Of a stretch of DNA of 18,075 nucleotides, positions 9,358 through 16,637 are shown one piece after another (position 1 is the first letter of the stretch; every line of letters begins with the position of its first letter). The notes beneath the pieces are model-generated. The model had not been told where the DNA came from. It saw nothing but the letters and a program-made list of their open reading frames with translations, and did no database searches. Origin of the DNA: Ignavibacteria bacterium UBA5771 (lineage in GTDB: Bacteria; Bacteroidota; Ignavibacteria; Kapaibacteriales; UBA2268); the NCBI GenBank assembly GCA_002418685.1, contig DIEP01000026.1, positions 1-18,075 on the forward strand. The letters run 5' to 3'. Both the position numbers and the translations under genes were made by a program.

Positions 9358-9616
9358 CAAATTCGTTTTTATAATCTAAATAAGTGAATTCTATGCTCTG
9401 AACATAACTGTGTAATGGACCTTGGTTTAATTTTTTTCGCAGTTGCTCAATTGCATCTTTTGGTCCTTCAACTACAACTTGCACATTGCCATTCATTAAA
9501 TTGCTCACATATCCCTTCAAATTTAACATAATCGCATTCTGATAAACAAAATAGCGGAAGCCAACGCCTTGCACATGTCCCATTACGATAAACTCTGCTC
9601 TTGCTAATTCATCCAT
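9338..9616 (-). CDS. acyP: Acylphosphatase
   Basis: This is a small cytoplasmic enzyme of 92 residues, the usual size, that hydrolyses acyl phosphates such as acetyl phosphate or carbamoyl phosphate. The signature GHVQGVGFRYFV (13-24) contains the phosphate-binding Arg21. The second motif GYVSNLMNGNVQV (35-47) contains the catalytic Asn39. The fold appears complete, through the C-terminal DGFSIK strand. The ATG follows the DJ-1 stop codon by 2 bases, with a GGA in the last codons of that gene as a weak Shine-Dalgarno. The 3' end overlaps the patatin-Omp85 gene. Tight packing points to one transcript, but I know of no biochemical link between the three products. Confidence 0.95.
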   Translation of the reverse strand: MDELARAEFIVMGHVQGVGFRYFVYQNAIMLNLKGYVSNLMNGNVQVVVEGPKDAIEQLRKKLNQGPLHSYVQSIEFTYLDYKNEFDGFSIK

Positions 9617-9618
9617 AC

Positions 9619-10173
9619 TTATATTCCATTATAAACAATTGATCTGACAACATTATTTGCAGTACTTTGGTCGAGCAATATTTCAATAAGATACAAACTA
9701 AAATCAATGGCAGTGCCCGCTCCACGACTTGTAATGATATGGCGGTCTTCAACAATTTCATCTTCGGAATAATCATAAATTTGCAAAAGCGGGCGGACAT
9801 CAGGATGAGAAGTTAATTTTTGATTCTTCGGGAAAATATCAAAATGATGGAGAACAAGGGGTCCCGCGCAAATTGCTGCCAAGTATTTGCCTTTTTCCTG
9901 ATGTCGCTTCAGTATAACCCCGACTTTATCGATTTTCGCTAGATTTTCTACACCTTTGGAACCGCCGGGAACATAGATTAAATCATAAATTTGATTCTCA
10001 TCGAGTTCACTAATCAAAACATCAGGAATAATCTTAGTTTTCCTTGCTGCAAGAATTTCATTACTGTCCCCTGCAATTACTACATTAATTCCTGCACGAC
10101 GCAGGAGGTCAATCACAATAATTGCCTCCATTTCTTCGCTTCCTTCTGCAAAAAAGACAAGTATACTTTTCAT
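9619..10173 (-). CDS. DJ-1/PfpI family protein
   Basis: This 184-residue cytoplasmic protein belongs to the DJ-1/ThiJ/PfpI superfamily. The DJ-1 subgroup is indicated by AEGSEEMEA near the N-terminus, the nucleophile elbow AAICAGP with Cys102, and TSHP with His123. Glu16, Cys102 and His123 line up with human DJ-1 Glu18, Cys106 and His126, so the active-site set is intact. Family members are reported as glyoxalases, deglycases or oxidative-stress proteins; which applies here cannot be read from sequence. The ATG at 10171-10173 is chosen because the protein then starts directly with the first beta strand (MKSILVFFAEG). An in-frame TTG at 10194 would add seven residues and lies inside the promoter-like element. 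The gene heads the unit that continues into acyP. Confidence 0.92.
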   Translation of the reverse strand: MKSILVFFAEGSEEMEAIIVIDLLRRAGINVVIAGDSNEILAARKTKIIPDVLISELDENQIYDLIYVPGGSKGVENLAKIDKVGVILKRHQEKGKYLAAICAGPLVLHHFDIFPKNQKLTSHPDVRPLLQIYDYSEDEIVEDRHIITSRGAGTAIDFSLYLIEILLDQSTANNVVRSIVYNGI

Positions 10174-10191
10174 CTTAAAAATTATTTTTTG

Positions 10192-10199
10192 CAAAATTA
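10192..10199 (-). promoter_or_regulatory. Promoter -7 element for the DJ-1/acyP/patatin unit
   Basis: The minus strand carries TAATTTTG, a full match to the Bacteroidota -7 pattern TAnnTTTG, ending 18 bases before the chosen ATG. This is almost the same distance as at the WD40 gene. The expected upstream TTTG at 19-21 bases is poor: ATG (10221-10219) lies at the right distance instead of TTG. Confidence 0.35.
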
Positions 10200-10254
10200 A
10201 GCAAATAAAAGATCAATACATTAAAGTTTCAGATTGCAAGAAAAGTTTACAGTA

Positions 10255-11403
10255 TTATGAAAAACCCAGATACTTATCTAAATCAATATCGTCAAGGTCT
10301 TCGATTATTGGTTTTGGCTTTTCTTCTTCGTTTGGTTCCAAAATTCTATGCTGGTCTGCAAAAGCATGGATTTCATCAAGTGAAAAATTTTTGAATCTTT
10401 GATAATCTTCACTTATGAAAGTGCAGGAATTTTTAAATATATCAAATTTGATAAGTTTATAAACCCCGCCGTCAAGTTCGAGAATTGAACCAAGTTTCGG
10501 ATATTTCTCTGATTCTTTAAAATAATAATCATATTCAAAAAGCAAGCAACACTTCAATCGACCGCAATATCCTGTTAATTTGCCTACACTTGTCGATAAT
10601 TGTTGCGTTTTAATATGCTCGGCAGTGATAACAGTTTTCACTTCATTGAGGAAGCCTCTACAACAAATTGTTAACCCACAAATGCCCACGCCTCCGCAAA
10701 ATCTCTTAGCATGCTCACGATTTGTAATCTGCCGAAGTTCAATCCTTGTTTTGAAAATTTTAGCCATCTCTTTAACAAGTTCGCGGAAATCCACTCTTTG
10801 AGGTGCAATAAAAAAAATAGTTAAGCGGTGGCAGTCAAATTGCCATTCAGCACCTGTAATTTTCATATCCAAATTATATTTCTCAACCAATTCACGAATA
10901 ATTTCGACGGCTTTTTTCTGGTTTTCAATATTTTGGTGATGACGCTCAATCTCCTTTGAAGTAGCTTTACGTTTTATTGAGTGGATTATGGGATTATTCG
11001 GCTTCAGATGTATTTCAAATTTTCTGTAAGGAACAATACCCAGCCCTGTGATTATTCCAATATCAATACCGTTATCAGTTTCGACAAGCACGTAATCTTG
11101 GACCTTAACTTTCCATCCAAGCGGATTATAATATATTTCCTTGCGATTATTCTGAAAACAAATTTCAGCAGCGTTTGCTGGTGAAAGTTGATCAGCTTTA
11201 TTCTCTAATTGAATGCTTAAATGTGGTCGCTCATTAGTATATTTTGTATCCTGTTCGGAATTTCCGCTATGATTTTCTAATGGTTCGCATCCACAATCTG
11301 TTGGTTCCTCTCCAGACGTATTTTCATTTTCATTTTTGCATTCAGTTGTTTTTGGATATATATTTTGATCATTATTCGATATAATTTCATTAATTAATTG
11401 CAT
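10255..11403 (-). CDS. ricT: PSP1 domain protein, RicT/YaaT family
   Basis: This is a cytoplasmic protein of 382 residues. The PSP1 domain covers roughly 95-290. The diagnostic cysteine-rich core reads FCGGVGICGLTICC (235-248) and GYCGRLKCCL (278-287), giving Cys236, 242, 247, 248, 280, 285 and 286. In Bacillus subtilis the homologue RicT joins RicA and RicF in an Fe-S-cluster complex that affects RNA processing; in Bacteroidota the role is less clear. Cys236 is at a place where I recall other family members having a different residue. The first 90 residues are polar, rich in Asn/Glu, and carry extra cysteines at 22, 37, 39 and 82; they are probably disordered. The gene follows holB by 27 bases, the same order as holB-yaaT in B. 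subtilis. No Shine-Dalgarno is seen before the ATG. Confidence 0.92.
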   Translation of the reverse strand: MQLINEIISNNDQNIYPKTTECKNENENTSGEEPTDCGCEPLENHSGNSEQDTKYTNERPHLSIQLENKADQLSPANAAEICFQNNRKEIYYNPLGWKVKVQDYVLVETDNGIDIGIITGLGIVPYRKFEIHLKPNNPIIHSIKRKATSKEIERHHQNIENQKKAVEIIRELVEKYNLDMKITGAEWQFDCHRLTIFFIAPQRVDFRELVKEMAKIFKTRIELRQITNREHAKRFCGGVGICGLTICCRGFLNEVKTVITAEHIKTQQLSTSVGKLTGYCGRLKCCLLFEYDYYFKESEKYPKLGSILELDGGVYKLIKFDIFKNSCTFISEDYQRFKNFSLDEIHAFADQHRILEPNEEEKPKPIIEDLDDIDLDKYLGFS

Positions 11404-11430
11404 AAAAACAAATATTATTATTTGCTTAAC

Positions 11431-12582
11431 CTAATTACTGTTATAAACAATTTGTCTTAAAGACAAAAATAAATTTACTAAAATAATTTGGATATTTACA
11501 TTTTTTTTGATTAAAATGACGGAATTCTCAATTTGAGAAAATGCCGTTAGGAAATTATAATTTTTGAAATTATGGACAAAATTTGTTATTACCTCAATCT
11601 GGTCGGTATTTACGATATTATGATTTTCAGGATTTAAAGATAAATTGTAAGCATCTCTCAACCAATTTTGGAAAAGCAATAATCCATTGATAATGCTTTT
11701 TTGGTCTTCCTCTTTCACAATCTTTTCAATTTTCTTTAAAAAATCAATTCGATAATTTTTCTTTTTTAAGACAGTTCTAAAAATTTCAATAAATTCCAAA
11801 CGTGTATCAGTAAATCCTTTATCAATATATTGTAAAGCAGTCGTAAGAGAGCCATTCGCAAGAGTTGCTATAATTCGGGCATTGCTATCTTCAAGTTGAA
11901 ATTGCTGCGAAATATATTTGTAAATTTCATTGTAAGTCAACGGTTGAAAATAAATATGCTGTGTCCGAGAAAGAATTGTCGATAGCATAATTTCCTTTCG
12001 TGAAGTTGTAAGGATAATCACAGTGTTTGGGTCAGATTCTTCAAGTGTTTTGAGCAATGAATTGCTTGCTTCAGGGGTCATTTCATTTGCATTGAAAATT
12101 ATCACTACTTGCTTACCCACAAAACCTGAGCGTAATGAAATTTTCCTTTTTAGCTCACGTATTTGATCTATTTTTATCGAATTTGCCGATGGAATCATTA
12201 TCTTATGGTAAGGATTTTCTGCAAGCAATTGCATTTGATTTTGAATCTCTAAAATTTGTTCATCAGAAAAGCGAGAAATAAAATCATCATTTTTTGACTC
12301 GCCGTTTTTTGGTGTTGGAAGCGAATAAATTAAATACAAATTTGGATGTATTAGCGAATGAAATTGCTTGCATGATTGGCAATTATCACAAGCAGAAATA
12401 GCATTCCCATCAATTATCGGCGAATGGCAATTCAGAACTTTGGCAAACTCAATAGCAGTGGCTGCCTTTCCCACACCTTCGATTCCATAAAATAAATAAG
12501 AATTATGAATGCGATTCTTATTTATTGAATTTTGCAAAATTTGCTTCTGATTTTCTTGTCCTATGATTGTATTCCAACTCAA
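11431..12582 (-). CDS. holB: DNA polymerase III delta-prime subunit (clamp loader)
   Basis: The protein has 383 residues and acts in the clamp loader that puts the beta clamp on DNA. It begins WNTIIGQ, as is typical of the family. The AAA+ fold shows a degenerate P-loop GIEGVGKA (33-40): Lys39 is kept but the following Thr/Ser is Ala, which fits a subunit that does not hydrolyse ATP. Four zinc-type cysteines are present (52, 65, 68, 71). SLLKTLEE (175-182) and LSRTQ (204-208, with Arg206 at the position of the SRC arginine finger) follow. The C-terminal half is the helical collar domain. The start is TTG, because no ATG lies between it and the in-frame stop upstream; ATT codons are the only other choice. 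No Shine-Dalgarno is visible, which suggests weak translation. It is probably co-transcribed with ricT. Confidence 0.9.
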   Translation of the reverse strand: MSWNTIIGQENQKQILQNSINKNRIHNSYLFYGIEGVGKAATAIEFAKVLNCHSPIIDGNAISACDNCQSCKQFHSLIHPNLYLIYSLPTPKNGESKNDDFISRFSDEQILEIQNQMQLLAENPYHKIMIPSANSIKIDQIRELKRKISLRSGFVGKQVVIIFNANEMTPEASNSLLKTLEESDPNTVIILTTSRKEIMLSTILSRTQHIYFQPLTYNEIYKYISQQFQLEDSNARIIATLANGSLTTALQYIDKGFTDTRLEFIEIFRTVLKKKNYRIDFLKKIEKIVKEEDQKSIINGLLLFQNWLRDAYNLSLNPENHNIVNTDQIEVITNFVHNFKNYNFLTAFSQIENSVILIKKNVNIQIILVNLFLSLRQIVYNSN

Positions 12583-12667
12583 AATAAAAATATTTTATAT
12601 TTAGATAAATAATTTGTTAATAAAACCTAAAAAAAACCGTCTTTAAGTTTTAATATTTTATAATTTT

Positions 12668-12698
12668 CAAAAATAATACTTTATTGAACGATGGCAAA
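12668..12698 (-). promoter_or_regulatory. Candidate promoter for holB-ricT, overlapping the E1 start
   Basis: On the minus strand TTTG (12698-12695) and TATTTTTG (12675-12668) are spaced by 19 bases, a full match to the Bacteroidota pattern. The leader to the TTG start would be about 80 bases. The upstream half lies inside the first codons of the divergent E1 gene. A 7-of-8 match on the plus strand, TAATTTTC (12661-12668), touches it and could serve E1, but it has no good TTTG partner. Confidence 0.35.
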
Positions 12699-14901
12699 AA
12701 AAATCACACCTTCAAGTAATATTTCAACAATAGATAAAAGCAAAAACAATCACAGTGGATCTACATCAGACACGTTAAATGCAGAAACTATTAACTATTC
12801 AAAATATGAAAAACCAGTTGATAGCAAATCTAATAATACGCAAATTACAATTTCCTCAAAGGATTCTAATGAACAATTCCATAAAATTTTAAATTTAACC
12901 AATGATGACCTATTTCATGCATTGCACTTAATGATTGCAGCTCGGCAAGCTGATGAAAAGCACTTGTCTTATGTAAAACAAGGTAAATCTTTCTTTCATA
13001 TCGGAGGAAGTGGTCACGAAGCCACTCAGGTCGCCATTGGCTTGCATATTAAACCTGCGAAAGATTGGTCTTGGACATATTATCGGGATTTGGCATATTC
13101 ACTGACATTAGGATTAACTTTGAAAGAGTATTTTCTGCTTGCTTTCGGAAAACCGGAGGACCCCGCTGCTGGAGGAAGGCAAATGCCTGGTCATTATGGA
13201 CATAAGCTTCTTAATATGCCCACTCAATCTTCGCCCACAGGCACTCAATTTCTTGATGCCGTTGGGACTGCCATCGCTTCAAAGAAACTCAATGAAGATG
13301 CTATTACTTATGTTTCGTCAGGTGAAGGCACGACATCGCAAGGAGAATTTTATGAAGCAGTAAATTGGGCATCCCGCGAGAAATTACCTGTGCTATTTCA
13401 TATTCAAGATAACGGATATGCAATATCAGTCCCAAGAGAATATCAATCTATGGGTGTGGATGTCACACGTTCATTCAGTTCCTACGAAAATTTAATGATG
13501 CTTACTTATGATGGTTCCGATTTCTTTGCTTCGTATTATGCAGCTATGAGGGCAGAAGAATATATGCGGGCAGGCAAGGGTCCCACTCTTCTTCGTGGGA
13601 TGGTTGAAAGATTATTGCCACACTCTTCAAGCGATGATCAAAGGAAATATCGACTCAAAGAAGAACTTGAAGAAGCTCGAGAACTTAAAGATCCAATTAA
13701 AAATTTAGAAAATTATTTATTAAAGCATAAAATTGCCGACGAAAACAAAATTTCTCAAATCCATCAAGATGTAAAAAAGGAAATTGATGAATCCGCAGAG
13801 TGGGCACTTTCCCGCTCTAATGCTAATCCTTCGGATTCTACATTGCACGTTTTTGCACCTGTTGAATCGAGGGATTTGCCGTATTCTGAATATGTCCCAC
13901 AAGATACCGACCATAAAATTGTGATGGTGGATGCAATTAATCATGCTCTTAAAGAAGAAATGCGAAACAATCCGAAAATGCTAATCTATGGCGAAGATGT
14001 TGCCGATCCCAAAGGAGGGGTCTTTACAGCAACTCGTGGCTTAACAAATGAATTCGGGAAAGATCGCGTATTTAATTCTCCTCTTGCAGAAGCTTCAATT
14101 ATTGGAACAGCACTTGGTCTTGCAGTTAGAGGATTTAAACCCGTTGTCGAGATACAATTTGGCGATTATATATGGCCCGCGTTTATGCAATTGCGTGATG
14201 AACTCGCGACTTTGCGATACCGCTCCAATGGTAATTTTTCTGCACCCGTAATTGTCCGAGTCGCAGTTGGTGGTTCAATTCACGGTGGATTATTCCATTC
14301 TCAGAATATTGAAGCATTCTTTTCACATATTCCCGGTCTTTTAATTGCATATCCATCAACTGCCGCAGAAGCCAAAGGATTGCTAAAAGCAGCATGCCGT
14401 CTGCAGGATCCCGTGATATTTCTCGAGCATAAAGGTTTATATCGAATGCCTTTCTCATCTACTTATGAACCCGATGAAAATTTCCTTCTTCCATTTGGAA
14501 AAGGAAGAATAGTCAGAGAAGGCAAAGATGCGACGCTCGTAAGTTATGGTTTAACTCTTAAAGATTCAGTAAATGCAGCTAAGAAATTTGAAAAAGATAC
14601 GGGCAAATCTGTCGAAATAATTGATTTACGAACAATTATTCCTTGGGATAAAGAATTAATTATTAATTCAGTCAAAAAGACAAATCGCATTTTAATTGCT
14701 CACGAAGATATGCACACAATGGGGTTTGGTGCAGAAATCGCCGCAACTATCTCTCGTGAAGCATTTGAGTTTCTTGATGCACCAATCTTGCGTTGCACAT
14801 CGAAAGATAGCCATATCCCTTATACTCCTGAATACGAAAATGATATTCTGGTAACAGAAGATAATATTTACAATTCTCTTTTGGAATTACTAAATTATTG
14901 A
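12691..14901 (+). CDS. 2-oxoacid dehydrogenase E1, fused alpha and beta subunits
   Basis: This is a thiamine-diphosphate enzyme that decarboxylates a 2-oxoacid and passes the acyl group to the lipoyl arm of E2. The 736 residues form one chain: an alpha part at about 60-400 and a beta part at about 405-736. The ThDP/Mg motif begins at GEG (211-213) and ends at DNGYAIS (240-246). YYRDLAYSLTLG (130-141) and PHSSSDDQRKYR (310-321) match the cofactor-binding and loop regions of branched-chain E1 alpha. The beta part has YGEDVADPKGGVF (433-445) and SPLAEASIIG (463-472). The first 60 residues are a Ser/Asn/Lys-rich tail with no fold expected. The sequence is closest in feel to branched-chain (2-oxoisovalerate) E1, but pyruvate cannot be excluded. 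No E2 or E3 gene is in the window. The ATG lacks a clear Shine-Dalgarno. Confidence 0.92.
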   Translation: MAKKITPSSNISTIDKSKNNHSGSTSDTLNAETINYSKYEKPVDSKSNNTQITISSKDSNEQFHKILNLTNDDLFHALHLMIAARQADEKHLSYVKQGKSFFHIGGSGHEATQVAIGLHIKPAKDWSWTYYRDLAYSLTLGLTLKEYFLLAFGKPEDPAAGGRQMPGHYGHKLLNMPTQSSPTGTQFLDAVGTAIASKKLNEDAITYVSSGEGTTSQGEFYEAVNWASREKLPVLFHIQDNGYAISVPREYQSMGVDVTRSFSSYENLMMLTYDGSDFFASYYAAMRAEEYMRAGKGPTLLRGMVERLLPHSSSDDQRKYRLKEELEEARELKDPIKNLENYLLKHKIADENKISQIHQDVKKEIDESAEWALSRSNANPSDSTLHVFAPVESRDLPYSEYVPQDTDHKIVMVDAINHALKEEMRNNPKMLIYGEDVADPKGGVFTATRGLTNEFGKDRVFNSPLAEASIIGTALGLAVRGFKPVVEIQFGDYIWPAFMQLRDELATLRYRSNGNFSAPVIVRVAVGGSIHGGLFHSQNIEAFFSHIPGLLIAYPSTAAEAKGLLKAACRLQDPVIFLEHKGLYRMPFSSTYEPDENFLLPFGKGRIVREGKDATLVSYGLTLKDSVNAAKKFEKDTGKSVEIIDLRTIIPWDKELIINSVKKTNRILIAHEDMHTMGFGAEIAATISREAFEFLDAPILRCTSKDSHIPYTPEYENDILVTEDNIYNSLLELLNY

Positions 14902-14949
14902 ATTTGATAAATCATCATCATAAAGAAAAAATAAACATACATAAGGAAG

Positions 14950-15036
14950 AACGTCATTGCGAGCAAGCACTCTTGCGAAGCAATCTATTTGATTAATGAG
15001 ATTACTTCAGGACTGTCGCCCCTCGCAATGACCGTT
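14950..15036. repeat. Palindromic dispersed-repeat-like element between convergent genes
   Basis: The terminal arms GTCATTGCGAG (14953-14963) and CTCGCAATGAC (15022-15032) are exact inverted repeats of 11 bases. With one bulged C the pairing extends through AACG/CGTT at the outer ends. An inner pair, GAAGCAATCT (14977-14986) and AGATTACTTC (14999-15008), matches in 9 of 10 positions, so the whole unit folds as a stem interrupted by internal loops. Elements beginning GTCATTGCGAG with an inner GAAGCAATC are, from memory, spread through many unrelated bacterial genomes as REP/MITE-like repeats; only this copy is visible here. No target-site duplication is evident. Its place between two converging genes would also let it act as a two-way terminator. 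Confidence 0.7.
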
Positions 15037-15055
15037 CCCCTTTACATAGTTCCTC

Positions 15056-16426
15056 CTATTCCTTTATAAATTTCATTGGTATTTGCTTTGCTCCATTTCG
15101 CAAAACAAGAAAATACATACCACTTGGCAATGTTGCGACGGATATATTGCTCGCTTCTAATATCCCTCTTTGCACTTCCTGCCCAAGCAAATCTGTGATT
15201 GTGTAGCCGCCCCCTTGATAATTCTGCGAATTAGAAATACGAATAAAATCGCGTGCAGGATTAGGAAAGATGGAGGCGTTATTTTCAGGTCTCGGCAGGT
15301 CTACATCAAGCTGGATTTTCTTATACAAAGGGACAAAGTTAAGTTCAGGTCTTATATTTTCGCAAGTTAATTCTATTTCAGTTTGTGATGAAGAATCGCT
15401 AAAACTTTGAAAGAAGAACATTGGATCTTCAGTGCAGGTCCATCTTTCGAAGGTATAGTCATCATTTCCTTCTGGTACTGATAAAGTCAGCTTCCGCCCA
15501 ACTCTTAGACAATATGATGTATCATAAACAGGTTTCAGATCATCTGCCGGTCCACTATGTATTGTTATTCTTGAAGTGCTTATTGACTTAAAAGAAAAAC
15601 TTATATCGTCATTTTCATTACCTGTAAGTCTCGATAAATGAACATTTAGGTAGTAGAGCAATGAATCTCCAAAATTATTATCAAGTGTAACCTTTAAATC
15701 TTTATTCCCGTTAACGAGTTGTAGTGTAGAATTTATTGGATGATAGGTTACAATTAGGGAATCATTCGAAGAATCTGCTGAAACCATAGAAACAGTATCC
15801 ATAGTTACAATAGGTCCTTGCGCTGTTTGATATGTTGGTAATGAATCATTAAAGTGAACAATGAATGAATTATCCCTGCAAGTTACTGGTATATCTTGAA
15901 AAGAAGTTCCCATAAATCTTAACGGTTTGTGAATTGTCTTAAATAATCCAAGAATGACGGTATCAATTGTAATTACTTGACTGGTTTGGGTATTAATGAG
16001 TTTCATTCCTGAAATATTTAAGCCATAATTACTATTGTAGTAAAAGGATTTTTCATTACTAATAATAATCTCCTGTAAATTTGCATTTACTGAATCAACT
16101 TCACCGAGACCACCAACGTGCGAACTTATCAAAAGACTGGAATCTGAACCGCTATATAGTTCCTCGTAGACAAACCATATTTTACCTCTGCTATCTTCAA
16201 ATGAATCTTTAGTCCACTTTAGTGGTAAACTCGTTGTATCAAAGATGAAAGGGTAGTTTACTTTTATTGTAATATTTGCGTCAATAGCTATACCTGTCGC
16301 TCCATATTGTGGAGAAGTAATTTCAATTTGCTGTGCATTGATTTGTAATACCGTCCCAAAGAAAAACATAATCAAAAATATAAGACTTTTAAAAACATCA
16401 ATACCTTGAGATTTTGATGAAATCAT
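15056..16426 (-). CDS. Secreted T9SS cargo protein with Ig-like domains, function unknown
   Basis: The protein has 456 residues from the chosen start. It has a signal peptide (about 1-32, ending INAQ), then an Ig-like segment opening ITSPQYGATGIAIDANITI, resembling SbsA/Big_5-type domains. A beta-rich middle follows that I cannot assign. At about 285-375 is a region with DDYTFERWTCT, recalling the FxxW repeats of bacterial adhesins. From about 379 to the end lies a type A T9SS sorting domain: SIFPNPARDFIRIS, YTITDLLGQEV, LPSGMYFLVLRNG and a basic tail KFIKE. The start at 16426 is preferred over an in-frame ATG 12 codons earlier because AGGAG lies 8 bases before it and the signal peptide is then compact. 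Catalytic motifs were not seen, so a structural or adhesive role is inference. Confidence 0.85.
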   Translation of the reverse strand: MISSKSQGIDVFKSLIFLIMFFFGTVLQINAQQIEITSPQYGATGIAIDANITIKVNYPFIFDTTSLPLKWTKDSFEDSRGKIWFVYEELYSGSDSSLLISSHVGGLGEVDSVNANLQEIIISNEKSFYYNSNYGLNISGMKLINTQTSQVITIDTVILGLFKTIHKPLRFMGTSFQDIPVTCRDNSFIVHFNDSLPTYQTAQGPIVTMDTVSMVSADSSNDSLIVTYHPINSTLQLVNGNKDLKVTLDNNFGDSLLYYLNVHLSRLTGNENDDISFSFKSISTSRITIHSGPADDLKPVYDTSYCLRVGRKLTLSVPEGNDDYTFERWTCTEDPMFFFQSFSDSSSQTEIELTCENIRPELNFVPLYKKIQLDVDLPRPENNASIFPNPARDFIRISNSQNYQGGGYTITDLLGQEVQRGILEASNISVATLPSGMYFLVLRNGAKQIPMKFIKE

Positions 16427-16433
16427 AAATTTA

Positions 16434-16440
16434 TCTCCTA
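16434..16440 (-). promoter_or_regulatory. Ribosome binding site that fixes the start of the Ig-like T9SS protein
   Basis: The minus strand reads TAGGAGA, leaving 7 bases to the ATG at 16424-16426 (8 counted from the AGGAG core). It is the strongest Shine-Dalgarno in the window. It lies inside the longer open frame, which argues against the upstream ATG at 16462. Confidence 0.7.
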
Positions 16441-16462
16441 AATTTTTTAAAAAATAGTTCAT

Positions 16463-16614
16463 AAAAAAACAATAAATTAATAATTACTAAATTAATTATA
16501 TCTATATAAATAACCAATACTTTTAAACAATACTTTTTTTTAGAAAATAAAATATTTTTTTTTAAAATTAAATAGTCAAATAAATTGATTTATTTTTTGT
16601 ATTTTTACAGCAAA
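16463..16614. other. AT-rich divergent spacer
   Basis: The divergent spacer between the two secreted-protein genes is very AT-rich, with several T and A tracts. It must hold promoters for both, but no full match to TTTG-N19-21-TAnnTTTG was found in either direction. I see no gene or RNA in it. Confidence 0.35.
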
Positions 16615-16630
16615 TCATTTTGCAAAATGA
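16615..16630. promoter_or_regulatory. Perfect 16-base palindrome next to the FG-GAP gene start
   Basis: TCATTTTGCAAAATGA is a perfect palindrome. Its last two bases are part of the GAGG ribosome binding site (16629-16632) of the downstream gene. The position would let a dimeric repressor bound there, or a small hairpin in the mRNA, block expression. No regulator gene is adjacent, so this is only a candidate operator. Confidence 0.3.
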
Positions 16631-16637
16631 GGTAAAG

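Noticed and set aside
9609..9800. 63-codon minus-strand frame overlapping the DJ-1 gene
   Set aside because: It is in another frame of a well supported DJ-1 gene with intact active-site residues and has no family signature.
10174..10194. Upstream TTG start for the DJ-1 protein
   Set aside because: It would add seven residues before the first beta strand and overlap the promoter-like TAATTTTG; the ATG at 10173 fits the family.
11409..11424. AT-only hairpin CAAATA-N4-TATTTG between holB and ricT as a regulator or terminator
   Set aside because: Six weak pairs in an AT-rich spacer are expected by chance, and there is no T-tract pattern in the right place.
14183..14458. 91-codon minus-strand frame inside the E1 gene
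   Set aside because: It lies wholly opposite conserved E1 beta motifs and has no signature of its own.
16427..16462. Upstream ATG for the Ig-like T9SS protein
   Set aside because: The strong AGGAG site lies inside this extension and points to the ATG at 16426, which also gives a normal signal peptide.
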